Below, piece after piece: positions 22,979-23,219 of a DNA stretch of 23,219 nt. The DNA is from an uncultured Lachnospiraceae bacterium (GTDB taxonomy: Bacteria; Bacillota; Clostridia; Lachnospirales; Lachnospiraceae): positions 1 to 23,219 of the forward strand of contig CADBNQ010000130.1 of NCBI GenBank assembly GCA_902796045.1, written 5' to 3'. Both the position numbers and the translations under genes were made by a program. The notes below the pieces were generated by a model. That model did no database searches. It saw only the letters and a list, made by a program, of their open reading frames with translations, and had not been told where the DNA came from. Positions within the stretch are counted from its first letter, which is position 1. Each line of letters starts with the position of its first letter.

Positions 22979-23219
22979 TTACTGCTCACTGTTAATGAGA
23001 ATCTTGCCTTTTACTTTTCCCGGCGTCTTAAAAAGTTCAAATGCCTCATTGATCCTGCTTAAAGGGAACCTTGCCCCGATCATCGCTTCATCCAGTATAA
23101 GATCTCCCTTATTAAAATGGTAAGCTGTCAGCTCCCATTCTTCTCCCGGGAAGGGGGCACTGTAGGACATCCATGAACCGGTCACGGACATCTCTTTCCT
23201 GTTGATCCTTTCCCATTCC
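22979..23219 (-). CDS. GatD-like Zn-dependent alditol-phosphate dehydrogenase, C-terminal part
   Basis: The frame is open to the window edge, so only the last 79 codons are visible. The segment GSWMSYSAPFPGEEWE, preceded by an INRKEM-type strand, matches the C-terminal lobe of galactitol-1-phosphate 5-dehydrogenase (GatD), whose E. coli form has a closely similar GSWM...EWE stretch. The end (PLSRINEAFELFKTPGKVKGKILIN) is the standard terminus of zinc-dependent medium-chain dehydrogenases. GatD interconverts galactitol-1-phosphate and tagatose-6-phosphate with NAD(H). TarJ, the ribitol-phosphate dehydrogenase of teichoic acid synthesis, belongs to the same superfamily. The ATG in the visible part is internal. 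Zinc ligands and the NAD fold lie outside the window. Confidence 0.8.
   Translation of the reverse strand, partial: EWERINRKEMSVTGSWMSYSAPFPGEEWELTAYHFNKGDLILDEAMIGARFPLSRINEAFELFKTPGKVKGKILINSEQ

Noticed and set aside
1..23219. CRISPR arrays, insertion sequences, prophage or integrase genes
   Set aside because: No regularly spaced direct repeats, transposase motifs or phage genes were seen on either strand.

Overview
The window looks like chromosome of a Clostridia-type Firmicute, most probably a Lachnospiraceae gut anaerobe. The reasons are moderate GC, AGGAGG-type ribosome sites, nearly all genes on one strand, and families typical of that group: an EpsC-like serine acetyltransferase, secreted BIG2-3D protein, LytTR regulator, LicD clusters and a helveticin-J-like secreted protein. 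No transposase, phage gene, CRISPR array or rRNA is visible. There is no gene-free stretch longer than about 300 bases. The taxonomic call is an inference.

Layout, minus strand unless stated. (a) 1-1495: the 5' 40 nt of a tRNA-Gly(CCC), a small ArsR-type repressor, and a serine O-acetyltransferase with its own promoter. (b) 1560-7091: a tight six-gene operon behind one good promoter. In transcription order it encodes a vWA (TerY-like) protein, a Ser/Thr-kinase-like protein, a kinase-derived pseudokinase, a second vWA protein, a PP2C phosphatase and a TerY-C-like cysteine-rich protein. This is an expanded form of the vWA-phosphatase-kinase 'TerY-P triad', without visible TerC/TerD genes. (c) 7135-9542: a secreted helveticin-J-like protein, a plus-strand LpdD-like small protein (the only plus-strand gene) and a LytTR regulator whose receiver domain lacks the phospho-acceptor Asp. 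(d) 9705-13297: a cytoplasmic GH13 alpha-glucan hydrolase, a BilS-like flavodoxin and a secreted 3D-domain wall protein. A strong plus-oriented hairpin with a T-run lies between the first two.

(e) 13438-23219: a closely spaced cluster of eight genes, cut by the window edge. In transcription order these are a GatD-like alditol-phosphate dehydrogenase (partial), a GatZ/KbaZ-family protein, a 1030-residue protein with four tandem LicD modules, an IspD/TarI-family cytidylyltransferase, a catalytically plausible LicD protein with a TPR-like tail, a LicD protein lacking its catalytic Asp residues, a GtrB-like polyprenyl-phosphate glycosyltransferase and a GtrA-like membrane protein.

The most exciting reading is of region (e). 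Sugar-phosphate epimerase/aldolase-family protein, then hexitol-phosphate dehydrogenase, then CTP-dependent cytidylyltransferase, then LicD phosphotransferases would form a complete route to a CDP-hexitol and its transfer as an alditol-phosphate decoration on a surface glycan. It would use galactitol-type enzymes where known systems use ribitol, mannitol or choline. The second system of interest is the duplicated TerY-P-like operon with its kinase/pseudokinase pair and the shared C-terminal DEGW tail on both vWA proteins.
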